Assembly: GCF_000308815.1 (NCBI RefSeq)
Contig: NZ_BAFX01000020.1
Location: 1 to 64,000 of the forward strand
Direction: 5' to 3'
Length of the DNA: 64,000 nucleotides
Origin: Nocardia concava NBRC 100430
Lineage (GTDB): Bacteria > Actinomycetota > Actinomycetes > Mycobacteriales > Mycobacteriaceae
The notes under the pieces are model-generated. The model searched no databases, was not told the origin of the DNA, and saw nothing but the letters and a program-made list of their open reading frames with translations. A program made the position numbers and the translations under genes. Shown here one piece after another: positions 30,601 through 38,685 of this stretch. The stretch's first letter is position 1, and each line of letters opens with the position of its first letter.

Positions 30601-31041
30601 GCCCTGGCCTCGACCCTGTTCGGCGCGCTGCTCGCCGAGGACGAACGCCCGGCCGGCGCCTGGCACGCCGAATGGCAGCCGCTGCGCGAATGCCTGATGC
30701 TGGTCGGCGGGGCCGCGCACACCGCGGTCGAACTGGCCACCGGCCTGATGGCCGACGCCGACCGCATGACCGAGAACCTCTCCCTCACCGAGGGCCAGAT
30801 CGTCTCCGAGCGCCTCTCGATCCGTCTGGCCCCACTACTGGGCAAGCCGATCGCGAAGAAGACCCTGCAAGCAGCCTCGTTCGAGGCACAGAGCACCACC
30901 CGACCCCTGGTCGAGGTCCTCGCCGAATCCCCGGACATCGCCCTGCACCTGTCCAAACCCGAACTGGCCGAACTGCTCCGCCCGGAAAACTACCTGGGCG
31001 CGGCCCCGGACTTGGTCGACCGAGTGCTGCGCAGACTGTGA
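27676..31041 (+). CDS. Fusion of FAD/NAD(P)-binding monooxygenase-like protein and aspartase/fumarase-superfamily lyase (CreE-CreD-like)
   Basis: Protein of 1121 residues made of two complete enzymes. Residues 1 to about 640 form a flavoprotein: GVGPRG dinucleotide motif near residue 12, then LLMNTVAEQVTIFTD and GPSLYEW, the NAD_binding_9 style. Residues about 656-1121 form a fumarase-superfamily lyase: GSTSQDI near 760 and the signature SSAMPQKRNP near 955, closest in style to carboxymuconate cycloisomerase and adenylosuccinate lyase. In cremeomycin synthesis the separate proteins CreE (aspartate to nitrosuccinate) and CreD (nitrosuccinate to fumarate plus nitrite) have these two folds, so this may be a one-chain nitrite-forming enzyme. 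At the junction GAAAGG (29641) precedes an in-frame ATG at 29653, so free lyase could also be made. ATG 27676 has GGTGAG upstream. Stand-alone gene. Function is inferred. Confidence 0.8.
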   Translation: MLDNVLRIAIVGVGPRGLNVFERICANARQLGFSAGVDVVLIDSTRVGTGAVWRTDQSSHLLMNTVAEQVTIFTDDTVEMAGPVERGPSLYEWSNFLAKIGNFAGLPAGAFREALHTAPETYPPRAYYGHYLRWAFERTRDRYAEWVRVREIVATALDIHDGPGGFQELELSTGERLRGLHAVVLTQGHLGEAPSAGTGSLSAAADHLGLTYIPPGNAADADLDRIPEHEPVIIRGLGLTFFDYLALLTVGRGGRFKESDSGLEYIPSGREPFIVTGCRRGVPHHARGENQKGVDGRYEPLLLNADRIARLRLRAKKFGDVSFRRDVWPHIAREVESVYYTRLIADRVSPHRLLSFRDRYLIAPTPEDAEELLNRFGIPPADRWDWNALTDPTGGRSFTDPGDFHAWLLAYLDADVHQARLGNVHGPVKAALDVLRDLRNEVRLVVDHGGIAGSSYRDDLDRWYTPMNAFLSIGPPAHRISELAALIRAGVVRVAGPGMRVRADTRRECFVVDSPLVGDSATTAHSLIDAWMPAPDLHRTADPLLRNLLRREEVRGYVIASPDGSRYRTGGLAIAPGSHHPVDTLGRIHQRRYAFGVPTEAVRWVTAAGPRPGVNSVTLADGDAIAREILTAHRYEGPAPNLPGVQRHSELADECERHDMTLECGLLAPVGVGTPVESLLGDDAWIEAMLEVELALARAEGRLGIVPETVAGHLATAVREHRFDTREIAQASRGAANPVVTVVERLHDAVADVDPVSANYVHYGSTSQDILDTATMVIASRVLAVIIADLDTIVAALAELARRHRTTPIAGRTLAMHAVPTTFGAKVAIWMQGLLDARERLTRVRDGLPVQLGGAAGTLASYIECARCADSEMSKAPAGEIMERLTHEFADELSLTVSATPWHTVRTPIADLAAALALTSGTLGKLAVDVISQSRNETAELLEPAALGRGESSAMPQKRNPVLSTMIRAAALQVPALASTLFGALLAEDERPAGAWHAEWQPLRECLMLVGGAAHTAVELATGLMADADRMTENLSLTEGQIVSERLSIRLAPLLGKPIAKKTLQAASFEAQSTTRPLVEVLAESPDIALHLSKPELAELLRPENYLGAAPDLVDRVLRRL

Positions 31042-31069
31042 TGCTCCCCGAATCTTCCTGCGCCGACTC

Positions 31070-31136
31070 CGTCATTCCGGCGTGCTTTTGGCCGGAATCC
31101 ATTGTGGATCCCGGCCAAGAACATGCCGGGATGACG
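31070..31136 (+). repeat. Palindromic element copy 3 (67 bp, shortened spacer)
   Basis: Both hairpins are intact (ATTCCGGC/GCCGGAAT and ATCCCGGC/GCCGGGAT) in the same orientation as copy 1. The spacer between them is 8 bp shorter than in the other copies. Intergenic, between the convergent fusion gene and the DUF5997 gene. Confidence 0.95.
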
Positions 31137-31165
31137 GGTGTGCGTGCCGGGGCGGGGAGGCGGAA

Positions 31166-31591
31166 CTACTTGCCTTCGCCGAAGCGGTTCTTGGGCGGCC
31201 GGTTGGAGGAGGCGCGGCGGGTCGCCTCCTTCTCCTTGACGCGCTCGGCCTCCTTGCGCACCTCGACGAGGTTCTCGCGCTCGCGCACCAGCCACTCCGG
31301 CGGGTCGGCGAGCAGCGTGTCGATCTCGGCGGTGGTGAGCGCATCGGAGATGCCGTTGCGGGCCAGGCCGGAGTTCGAGATCCCGAGCTTGCGGGCCACC
31401 ACGTCACGCGGGAACGGGCCGGTCTTGCGCAGTTCGGTCAGCCATTCCGGCGGATTCGTGCGTAGCTCCTCGAGCTGGGCGCGGGTGACGGGTGAGTTCC
31501 GGAATTCCTCGGGGGTTGCCGGGAGGTAGATGCCGAGTTTGTCGGCCGCGGTCAGCGGCTTCATGGTCTGGGGGTTCTTGTCCGGGCTCAC
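31166..31591 (-). CDS. DUF5997 family protein
   Basis: Protein of 141 residues, soluble, with a repeated PEEFR/PPEWL pattern (YLPATPEEFRNSPVTR, NPPEWLTELRKTG, DPPEWLVRERENL) and a helix-turn-helix-like centre (VARKLGISNSGLAR). The C-terminus is basic. The family is common in actinobacteria and has no established function. It diverges from a LysR gene 60 bp away; to my recollection this pairing recurs in actinobacterial genomes. The start could be the second ATG ten residues in. Confidence 0.8.
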   Translation of the reverse strand: MSPDKNPQTMKPLTAADKLGIYLPATPEEFRNSPVTRAQLEELRTNPPEWLTELRKTGPFPRDVVARKLGISNSGLARNGISDALTTAEIDTLLADPPEWLVRERENLVEVRKEAERVKEKEATRRASSNRPPKNRFGEGK

Positions 31592-31651
31592 CGATCAAGG
31601 GTATCGGGCGCATCGGACGAACCTGCTGGCCGGTGCAATAACCTTGGTCCA

Positions 31652-32602
31652 ATGAGCCGCTTGGAGTCCATCGACACGACGCACCTGCGCTGGTTCGTCG
31701 CGGTTGCCGAGGAATTGCATTTCGCGAGGGCGGCACGCGGCCTCGGTATTTCGCGGCAGCGGTTGAGCGGGACGGTCATCGAGCTGGAGGAAGAGCTCGA
31801 TACCAAACTGTTCGTACCGGGCGCGCAGCCGACGCAATTGACCGACGACGGGCAGGCCCTGCTGGGCGAGGCCCGAGAACTCCTCGCGGCGGCCGAGGCG
31901 GCCGCGCCCGCGCCGGAGACGGACGGCTCGGAGCGGCTGCGCGTCGGCTTCGTGCCCGGGGTGACCGTCACCAAATGGGAGCGCATCTGGGCCGACCGGT
32001 TCCCCGACATCGCGCTCGAGCTGCGGCCGATTCCGATGAAGGACCAGGAGTCGGCGCTGCGTGAGGGCGCCGTCGACATGTGCTTCGTGCGCCTGCCCAT
32101 CGACCGTGAGGGCATGAGCGCCATCCCGCTCTACCGCGAGCTGCCCGTGGTCGTGGTCCCCAAGGATCATCCGATCGCCCTGTTCGAGCAGGTCGCCACG
32201 AAGGATCTGACCGAGGAGCGCATGCAGGACGCCTCCGACCTCGACGATGCCGCCATGACAATGGAATTGGTGGCCGCCGTCAGCGGAGCGGCCATCGTCC
32301 CGCATTCGATCGCGCGCCTGCATCACCGCAAGGATCTGGTCTACCGCACGGTCACCGACGTGCGGGAGACCGAGATCGCCCTGGCCTGGCCCGCCGACCG
32401 GACCACCGAACTGGTGGAGGAGTTCGTCGGCGTGGTGCGTGGCCGCTCCCAGCGCAGTTCGCGTTCTCCGTCCGGTCAGCAGCCCGACAAGAAGAAGCAG
32501 CCCGCGAAGAAGCCCGTGGTGAAGAAGGCCGCGCCCAAGAAGCCGGCGGCCAAGTCCCGCCAGGGTGGCGCGAAGAATTCGGGTAAGCGGCGCGGCCGAT
32601 AG
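31652..32602 (+). CDS. LysR-family regulator with Lys/Ala-rich C-terminal tail
   Basis: Protein of 316 residues. The N-terminal LysR helix-turn-helix is clear (LRWFVAVAEELHFARAARG; GISRQRLSGTVIELEEEL), followed by a substrate-binding domain (LRVGFVPGVTVTKWERIW). After about residue 262 the protein ends in a 50-residue tail rich in Lys, Ala and Pro (repeats such as AKKP and PKKPAAK), resembling histone-H1-like or HupB-type DNA-binding tails. LysR proteins normally stop before this. It diverges from the DUF5997 gene and may control it. Ligand unknown. Confidence 0.87.
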   Translation: MSRLESIDTTHLRWFVAVAEELHFARAARGLGISRQRLSGTVIELEEELDTKLFVPGAQPTQLTDDGQALLGEARELLAAAEAAAPAPETDGSERLRVGFVPGVTVTKWERIWADRFPDIALELRPIPMKDQESALREGAVDMCFVRLPIDREGMSAIPLYRELPVVVVPKDHPIALFEQVATKDLTEERMQDASDLDDAAMTMELVAAVSGAAIVPHSIARLHHRKDLVYRTVTDVRETEIALAWPADRTTELVEEFVGVVRGRSQRSSRSPSGQQPDKKKQPAKKPVVKKAAPKKPAAKSRQGGAKNSGKRRGR

Positions 32603-32657
32603 TTCTCGGGGTCTCAGGGGCCATCCCGGAAAAGTTCAGGGTCGACTCAGGGTTGCG

Positions 32658-32681
32658 CTATACGTATACGTCTACTTATAG
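32658..32681. promoter_or_regulatory. Candidate operator/promoter upstream of the EXLDI-MMPL genes
   Basis: A 24-bp AT-rich imperfect inverted repeat begins CTATA and ends TATAG, and contains the perfect 10-bp palindrome TATACGTATA (32659-32668). It lies about 130 bp before the EXLDI start. It looks like a TetR-type operator overlapping a minus-10 region, but no TetR gene is adjacent. Confidence 0.45.
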
Positions 32682-32807
32682 TGGCTGAAGTCGGACGATA
32701 ACGTCCGCGGACCCTGAGAGCCGGTGCGGCACAGCGGAAATGGACCCGCACTGCCGTATCGAATACACATGCCCATATGCGCATCCGCTGATGATTTGGA
32801 GCACCCC

Positions 32808-33332
32808 ATGGACTTCGAGAAGGACACCCCCGAGACCACCGCCACCACCGAGCTGGTGGTCGATTCCCTGCCCGAGGGCATGCAGGAGATCACCCTGCGC
32901 GTCGGACCCGGCGGCGGCCGCACCCAGCGCTTCGTGGGCAAGCTGCTCTCGCAGGCGCACCGCGTCACCAAGGAGGGCTCGGAGGCGATCCGGGTCTACC
33001 AGAGCCGCAAGGGCAAGCTGGTCCTGCACAGCCACATCATCGACTGGAACGACTTCGCCACCGCCACCAAGCACGCAGCTCAGGAGCGCAAGGAGGAGTT
33101 CATCACCGCCAAGAACAACTCCGATTCCTCGGACTACTCGCCGATCATGAACTGGGCCAAGGGATTTAAGAACTGGCGCGAGATGCTCGGTCTGGATGAG
33201 GATGGCTATGGCGACTTCACCCTCGAGATCGTGGATTCGCTCGAGGAATTGCGCGACCGGATTCCGGCGAAGGTCTATCGGATCGTCGCCGATGTCGTGG
33301 AGAACCCGTCCTCGCAGGTCCTCGATATCTAG
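32808..33332 (+). CDS. EXLDI family protein
   Basis: Protein of 174 residues. ATG at 32808 is chosen for the TTGGAG site upstream. The segments RVGPGGGRTQRFVGKLL, SRKGKLVLH and the C-terminal end SSQVLDI match my memory of the EXLDI family, named for its C-terminal ExLDI motif (here QVLDI). These proteins have no known function and often sit near TetR regulators. It lies 44 bp upstream of an MMPL transporter on the same strand and is probably co-transcribed with it. Confidence 0.75.
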   Translation: MDFEKDTPETTATTELVVDSLPEGMQEITLRVGPGGGRTQRFVGKLLSQAHRVTKEGSEAIRVYQSRKGKLVLHSHIIDWNDFATATKHAAQERKEEFITAKNNSDSSDYSPIMNWAKGFKNWREMLGLDEDGYGDFTLEIVDSLEELRDRIPAKVYRIVADVVENPSSQVLDI

Positions 33333-33376
33333 TCGAACTGAATAGCGCGGCCGAACCCTGAAAGGACTTCTCCCGC

Positions 33377-35545
33377 ATGTTCTCCCGTTTGGGGCGCTTC
33401 GTCGTCCGATTCCCGTGGCTGGTGATCGCCGCGTGGGTGATCGCCATCGTCGCGGTCGTCGTGTCCGCGCCGAAGCTCACCGCCACCACCGACCAATCCG
33501 ACTTCCTGCCTTCGCATTACGAGTCCGTGCAGGCGATCCAGCTGCAGCAGAAGGCATTCCCCAACAGCAATACCCCGGCCGCGCTCATCGTCTTCGAGCG
33601 CTCCGACGGCGCACCCATGACCGATGCCGACACCGCCTCGGTGCAGGCCGCGGCTACCGCGCTGGCGCAGCGGAACATCAAGGACGTCACCGGAGTTCAG
33701 GCGGTGCCCCCGGCGGAGAACCGGGCCATCGAGGTGGTCGCGGTGCAGATGACCAAGGTCACCAGCGGCAATGACACCCGTCAGGCCGATGCGGTGAAGG
33801 ACATCCGGGACGCGCTGAAGGATCAGGTGAAGGACACGGGCCTGAAGGCCGGTGTCACCGGCACGGCCGCGCAGACATTGGACCAGCAGGATTCCAGCAA
33901 GAAGGGCCTGGCGATCATCGGCATCGTGACGGTGGTGCTGATCCTCGGCCTGCTGCTGGTCATCTTCCGCAGTCCGATCATCGCGCTGCTACCCATCCTG
34001 ACCATCCTGATCGCGGTGTCCCCGTTGGCCAGCGGTCTGATCGCGATCGCCAGCGACACCTTCGATCTCAAGATCGACAACTCGGTGCAATCGTTGCTGA
34101 TTGTCGTACTCTTCGGTGTCGGCACCGACTACATCCTGTTCCTGATGTTCCGGTTCCGGGAGCGCCTGCGGGCCGGTGACGACGCCAAGACGGCCGTGGT
34201 CAACGCGGTCACCAGGGTCGGTGAGGCGATCACCTCGGCGGCCGCTGCGGTGATCATCGCCTTCGGTGCGCTGACCCTGTCCACCCTGGGCATGTTCCGC
34301 TCCATGGGCATCGCCCTGGCCATCGCGGTGGCGGTGGCGCTGCTGGCCGGCCTCACACTGATCCCGGCGATCGTCTCGCTGTTGGGCACCAAGGTGTTCT
34401 GGCCCTCCAAGGCCTGGCAGCGCGAGCCCAAGGGCGCGCGTTTCACGGCGGTCGGCAATGCACTGGGCAAGCGGCCCGCGCTGTTCGCGGCCGCCTCGGG
34501 CGCGGTGCTGATCGTGCTGGGCATCTTCGCCTTCGGCTTCAACCCGACCTTCGATCTGGGTTCGGGTTCGACCTCGGACACCTCCGAATCCGTGGTCTAC
34601 GGCAAGGAATTGCTCAAGAGCATGCCCGCGGGCAGCACCCAGCCCTCGCAGGTGTACCTGCAGAGCCAGCACGGTGCGCTGACCGCGGACGAGCTGAACG
34701 CCTTCGGCGCCGCGCTGCGCGGGGTCAAGGGTGTGGGCGAGGTCGGGCCCGCGCCGGCCATCTCGGCCGACAAGACCGTGGCCGAATACCAAGTGACACT
34801 TGCCGACAAGCCGGAATCGGATGCGGCCCTGGCGACCGTGAAGGGTCCGCTGCGCGATACCGCGCATTCGGCGGCCCCGGTCGGCACCACGGCCGTGGTG
34901 GGCGGGTTGACCTCGGTGTTCGTCGACTTCCAGCACGCCATGAACCGTGACTACACGGTGGTGTTCCCGGTCGCCGCGATCCTCATCATGATCGTGCTGG
35001 CCCTGCTGCTGCGCAGCGTGGTGGCGCCCTGGTACCTGATGGCCTCGGTGTTCCTCGGCTTCGCGGCGACGCTCGGCTCGGCGGTGCTGGTTTTCCAGAA
35101 CCTGCAAGGGGATTCGGGTCTGATCTTCACGCTGCCGCTGATCATGTACCTGTTCGTGGTCGCACTCGGCACCGACTACAACATCCTCATGGTCGCTCGG
35201 CTGCGGGAGGAGGCCCGCGAGGGTCACGATCCGCATCGCGCCGCGGCGCTGGCCGTGCGCCACACGGGTCCGACGGTGGCGGCGGCCGGTGTCATCCTGG
35301 CGGGCACCTTCGCCTCGATGATGCTGGCGGGCAACACCGTCCTGACTTCGATGGGCTTCGCGATCTCGGTCGGTATCACCATCGCGGCGTTCGTCATGGC
35401 GCTGTTCTTCACTCCGGCGGTGACGGCCCTGATCGGCCGCCGCGCCTGGTGGCCGGGCCACGGTGGTGACGCCGAGGCCAAGCCGCTGAACTGGGATACG
35501 GAATGGACCCCGGACGATGTGGTAAGTGACGCCCCGCGTCGCTGA
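33377..35545 (+). CDS. MMPL/RND-family transporter
   Basis: Protein of 722 residues with two MMPL repeats, each with a lone first membrane helix, a large periplasmic loop and a cluster of five helices. The proton-relay motifs GTDYILF (near residue 248) and GTDYNIL (near residue 597) match the Asp-Tyr pairs of MmpL3. Such transporters move lipids, siderophores or drugs outward using the proton gradient. ATG at 33377 with GAAAGGA upstream. Shorter than the mycobacterial MmpL3-type proteins and more like the generic actinobacterial MMPL exporters. Substrate unknown. Confidence 0.9.
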   Translation: MFSRLGRFVVRFPWLVIAAWVIAIVAVVVSAPKLTATTDQSDFLPSHYESVQAIQLQQKAFPNSNTPAALIVFERSDGAPMTDADTASVQAAATALAQRNIKDVTGVQAVPPAENRAIEVVAVQMTKVTSGNDTRQADAVKDIRDALKDQVKDTGLKAGVTGTAAQTLDQQDSSKKGLAIIGIVTVVLILGLLLVIFRSPIIALLPILTILIAVSPLASGLIAIASDTFDLKIDNSVQSLLIVVLFGVGTDYILFLMFRFRERLRAGDDAKTAVVNAVTRVGEAITSAAAAVIIAFGALTLSTLGMFRSMGIALAIAVAVALLAGLTLIPAIVSLLGTKVFWPSKAWQREPKGARFTAVGNALGKRPALFAAASGAVLIVLGIFAFGFNPTFDLGSGSTSDTSESVVYGKELLKSMPAGSTQPSQVYLQSQHGALTADELNAFGAALRGVKGVGEVGPAPAISADKTVAEYQVTLADKPESDAALATVKGPLRDTAHSAAPVGTTAVVGGLTSVFVDFQHAMNRDYTVVFPVAAILIMIVLALLLRSVVAPWYLMASVFLGFAATLGSAVLVFQNLQGDSGLIFTLPLIMYLFVVALGTDYNILMVARLREEAREGHDPHRAAALAVRHTGPTVAAAGVILAGTFASMMLAGNTVLTSMGFAISVGITIAAFVMALFFTPAVTALIGRRAWWPGHGGDAEAKPLNWDTEWTPDDVVSDAPRR

Positions 35546-35572
35546 GGTTTCGAATAAGTTTCCGAATCGGTT

Positions 35573-35605
35573 GGCCCGCTTCTCTTTTCGAGAAGCGGGC
35601 CGACT
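35573..35605 (+). terminator. Terminator after the MMPL gene
   Basis: Stem GGCCCGCTTCTC / GAGAAGCGGGCC with loop TTTTC, followed by GACTTCGTTGTT; 27 bp after the stop. Confidence 0.85.
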
Positions 35606-35668
35606 TCGTTGTTACGGTATTCGGCACCGGTCCCGGGGCAGCGGGACCGAAACGAGGGGATATCGATC

Positions 35669-36667
35669 ATGACGAAGTCGATTCATGCTGTTCAGGAGGG
35701 CTCCTGTACCGGCGGCAACCGGTATACCGAGGGCTTTCAGGTGTTCGAGCAGTGGCAGATTCAGCGGTACCGCAATGAGAGTCATCTCGCGCATCCGATG
35801 CGCAGTCTGCGCCTGGGCTGGCGTTATCTGACGCTGGACCACTATTTCGGCGCGGTGCCGCCGATTCGATTGTGGTGGCGTTCGCATTTCGGGGGTCCGC
35901 GCGCCCTGCCGGACTTCACCTGTGTGGGCGCGCTGAAGAGCGGAACCACCGATCTGGCCGCCTATCTCATGCAGCATCCGAGCATCGTGTCGCCGCTCAC
36001 CAAGGAGATCGGGCACGGGGTTCCGGCGGCGTGGGGGCCGTATCTGCCGACCGAGAAGGAGAAGTCGGAGGTGGCCGCGCGCACGGGGCAGGCGCTGGTC
36101 GGGCATTTCGATCCGTTGCTGCACGATGTGCCGCTGATCGACAACCTGCACGACTACCGGCCCGATACGAAGGTCGTTCTGGTACTGCGTGATCCGGTGT
36201 GGCGGGCCTATTCGCACTACAAGTGGGATCTGTTCCTGAGCGGCCAGAACGGTTTGCGGACAATGCGATACGGCCGGAGCTTCGCCGACTACGTGTCCGT
36301 CGCGCTGGCGGCCTTCCCGGGCCCGCCGCCGCCGACCATGCTCCCGACCATGCCGATGCTGGCCGCGGGCATCTATGTGAATTCGGTGCGCCGCTGGCTG
36401 GATACCTACGGCCGCGAGAACGTGCATCTGGTGACGGCGGAAGACTTCTTCGCCGATGTCGTCAAGACGGTCTGCGGCATTCACGAGTTCCTGGGCCTGC
36501 CTGCGATCGAGCCGGAGCCGCACGCGGCGGTCCTGAACTGCAATCCGCTGGAGTTCCCGGTCCCCGACGCCGAGTCGCTGGCTCGATTGCGGGCGTTCTA
36601 CCGGCCGTACAACGAGCGCCTGTTCGAGCTGCTGGGGCGGGATCTGGGCTGGAACGACCCCATCTGA
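35669..36667 (+). CDS. PAPS-dependent sulfotransferase family protein
   Basis: Protein of 332 residues. The 5'-phosphosulfate loop is visible as GALKSGTTDLAAYL near residue 90 and the 3'-phosphate site as VLVLRDPVWRAYSHY near residue 170, with LVTAEDFFAD further on, as in heparan/carbohydrate-type sulfotransferases. It would transfer sulfate from PAPS to a sugar or lipid acceptor. ATG at 35669 has GAGGGG upstream; the longer in-frame start at 35609 overlaps the preceding terminator and is rejected. No neighbouring glycan genes to suggest the acceptor. Confidence 0.87.
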   Translation: MTKSIHAVQEGSCTGGNRYTEGFQVFEQWQIQRYRNESHLAHPMRSLRLGWRYLTLDHYFGAVPPIRLWWRSHFGGPRALPDFTCVGALKSGTTDLAAYLMQHPSIVSPLTKEIGHGVPAAWGPYLPTEKEKSEVAARTGQALVGHFDPLLHDVPLIDNLHDYRPDTKVVLVLRDPVWRAYSHYKWDLFLSGQNGLRTMRYGRSFADYVSVALAAFPGPPPPTMLPTMPMLAAGIYVNSVRRWLDTYGRENVHLVTAEDFFADVVKTVCGIHEFLGLPAIEPEPHAAVLNCNPLEFPVPDAESLARLRAFYRPYNERLFELLGRDLGWNDPI

Positions 36668-36734
36668 CAGAAACGCGTTTCAGAATTTCCCCAAAGTGCC
36701 ACGCGGGGAACTGGACAACCGATACAGTTCGCCC

Positions 36735-36778
36735 GGGCCGACTGACCATTATCCTCTGTTCCCAGGTCAGTCGGCCCC
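36735..36778. terminator. Bidirectional terminator between the sulfotransferase and CPBP genes
   Basis: Stem GGGCCGACTGACC / GGTCAGTCGGCCC with a 17-base loop, placed between two convergent genes. Confidence 0.8.
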
Positions 36779-36794
36779 CTTTGGGGGTTCCGCG

Positions 36795-37577
36795 CTAGTG
36801 CACGGTGACGTGCCAGACCACCGCCGCCGTCAGCGCGCCCGCGCCGTTCAGCGCCCAGTGCAGGGCGATGGGCGCGAGCAGGCTGCCGCTGCGGCGGCGC
36901 AGCCAGGTGAAGACCACGCCCGCGCCGGCGGTGGCGAGCACGGCCAGCGCGATGCCGAGGATCTGTCCGGCCGGGCCGCTCCCGAGGAATCCGGTGAGCC
37001 CCTTGTTGCCGCTGGTCAGGCCGAGTGACGAGGCGATGTGCCAGAGCCCGAAAAGCATTGACCCGGCGGCGAATACGCCCCGCGCCCCGGCCACCCGGTC
37101 CAGGGTGCCGTGCAGCACGCCGCGGAAGGCGAGCTCCTCCGGAATCGCGGTCTGCAGCGGGATCACCACCATGGACGCGATGAGCGCGCCGGAGATCGCG
37201 GCATAGCGGTCGTTGAGGAAGAACGGCCGGGTGATGGGCAGCGCCGCGCCGATGACCACGGCCGCCAGCACCACGCCCACCGCGGCCAGCGCCCACAGCG
37301 AACCGCGCCGCCACTGCCGCGGCGAGAGCCCGAGCTCGGCCCAGCCCAGTCCGCGGCGGCGGACCAGGGCCACCAGCATCACCGCGGCTATCGGCACGGA
37401 GAGGATGCTGGCCCACTTGTTGGTGAAGTGGGCGATGAGGTTCGTGCCCGTGAGAACGATGACGACGACCGCGACATCCACGTAGGCGTGCAGCTTGTGA
37501 CCGGGAGGAGCGGGCGGGGTAGCCGGCGGCTGGGCCGCATCGAGTACCGCGACGGCGTCGTTATCGTTTCGAGACAT
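36795..37577 (-). CDS. CPBP-family intramembrane metalloprotease
   Basis: Membrane protein of 260 residues with about seven hydrophobic segments. The metal-site motifs of the Rce1/CPBP family are all present: EELAFRG (near residue 147), FGLWHI (near 176) and HWALNG near the C-terminus. The family includes CAAX prenyl proteases, bacteriocin-immunity proteins and intramembrane peptidases. The N-terminal 28 residues are hydrophilic and Pro-rich. The substrate is unknown. The upstream pseudouridine synthase gene is on the same strand. Confidence 0.9.
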   Translation of the reverse strand: MSRNDNDAVAVLDAAQPPATPPAPPGHKLHAYVDVAVVVIVLTGTNLIAHFTNKWASILSVPIAAVMLVALVRRRGLGWAELGLSPRQWRRGSLWALAAVGVVLAAVVIGAALPITRPFFLNDRYAAISGALIASMVVIPLQTAIPEELAFRGVLHGTLDRVAGARGVFAAGSMLFGLWHIASSLGLTSGNKGLTGFLGSGPAGQILGIALAVLATAGAGVVFTWLRRRSGSLLAPIALHWALNGAGALTAAVVWHVTVH

Positions 37578-37656
37578 CCCGGCCAGTCTACGAGCGAATT
37601 CTTGGAAAGCGCTTCGAATGTGGTTAATCCCGCTGGGCTGCGGTACTCGTGGCCGG

Positions 37657-38592
37657 TCAGCGGCCGGAGGCCCAGCCCTCCGGATCGTCCCAGGCCTGCA
37701 GCGTGCGGGCGGTCTCGAAGCGGCGCGGTTCCCGCGTGATCGGGTCGTTGAATTCCAGTGTCGAGGCCAGTAGCTGCAGCGGCCGTGTGTAGTCGTCGAC
37801 CGGTTTGTCGGTGAGCTCGGGATAGAAGTCGTCGCCGAGGATCGGGATCCCGAGGCTGTTCATGTGCAGCCGCAGCTGATGGGTGCGCCCGGTCCGCGGT
37901 TTCAGCCGGTAGCGGCCCAATCCGTCGCGCTGCTCGACCAATTCGACGACGGTCTCGGCATTGGGCTCGCCGTCGGTCTCGTAGGCCTTGAGCACCTGCC
38001 GTTCCTTGACGATCCGGCTGATGACGGTGCGCGGCAGCTCGAGTTCCGGGTCGAAGCGCGCGATGGCCTCGTACTCCTTGTGCACCAGCCGCTTGTGGAA
38101 CATGGTCTGATACGCGCCGCGCCGTGCGGGATTCACGATGAACAACACCAGTCCGGCGGTGACGCGGTCGAGGCGATGGGCCGGAACCAGATCCGGCAGA
38201 TCCAGTTCGCGGCGCAGTTTCACCAGGGCCGTCTGCAGAATGTGCTGTCCGCGCGGAATGGTCGACAGGAAGTGCGGTTTGTCCGCCACCAGGATGTCGT
38301 CGTCGCGGTAGACGATGCCGATGGGGAAGGGCACCTCGGTCTCATCGGGCAGATCCCGGTGGAACCACACCGCGCCGCCGGGGACATAAGGGGTGTCGAG
38401 CGCGATCGGGCCCTCGAGATCCACGATGCCGCCCTCGCTCAGCAATTCGTCGATTCGCTCGGGGCGAACCCGCGGCAACCGCTCCACGAGGTGGTCGCGG
38501 ATGGTCGCCCAGTCGCCCTCCTCGGGCAGTCGCAACCGGGCCGGATCCAGTCCGTGCCGCTTGGGTAGCGGGGGTTGCTGACGGCGTCTCAC
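37657..38592 (-). CDS. RluA-family pseudouridine synthase
   Basis: Protein of 311 residues. The catalytic-Asp motif HRLDRVTAGL lies near residue 146 and the C-terminal motif GRTHQLRLHM near 243, both diagnostic for RluA-type pseudouridine synthases that modify rRNA or tRNA. An S4-like N-terminal segment (RVRPERIDELLSEGGIVDLEG) precedes the catalytic domain. GTG at 38592 (MRRRQQPP) is chosen as the first start before clearly protein-like sequence; the open frame further upstream antisense to the next gene is spurious. Target base unknown. Confidence 0.88.
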   Translation of the reverse strand: MRRRQQPPLPKRHGLDPARLRLPEEGDWATIRDHLVERLPRVRPERIDELLSEGGIVDLEGPIALDTPYVPGGAVWFHRDLPDETEVPFPIGIVYRDDDILVADKPHFLSTIPRGQHILQTALVKLRRELDLPDLVPAHRLDRVTAGLVLFIVNPARRGAYQTMFHKRLVHKEYEAIARFDPELELPRTVISRIVKERQVLKAYETDGEPNAETVVELVEQRDGLGRYRLKPRTGRTHQLRLHMNSLGIPILGDDFYPELTDKPVDDYTRPLQLLASTLEFNDPITREPRRFETARTLQAWDDPEGWASGR

Positions 38593-38685
38593 TCGCCAAA
38601 CCCTAGTCCCCGGGTTTATCCGGACCAGGAGGTACGGTTGGCCCACGCCCGGAATGTCTGGGTCCGACGACTGATCGGGGGTCTC

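Noticed and set aside
27676..31041. Splitting the flavoprotein-lyase open frame into two genes
   Set aside because: The frame is continuous with no stop codon between the domains, so it is annotated as one gene. A sequencing frameshift at the junction cannot be excluded from the sequence alone.
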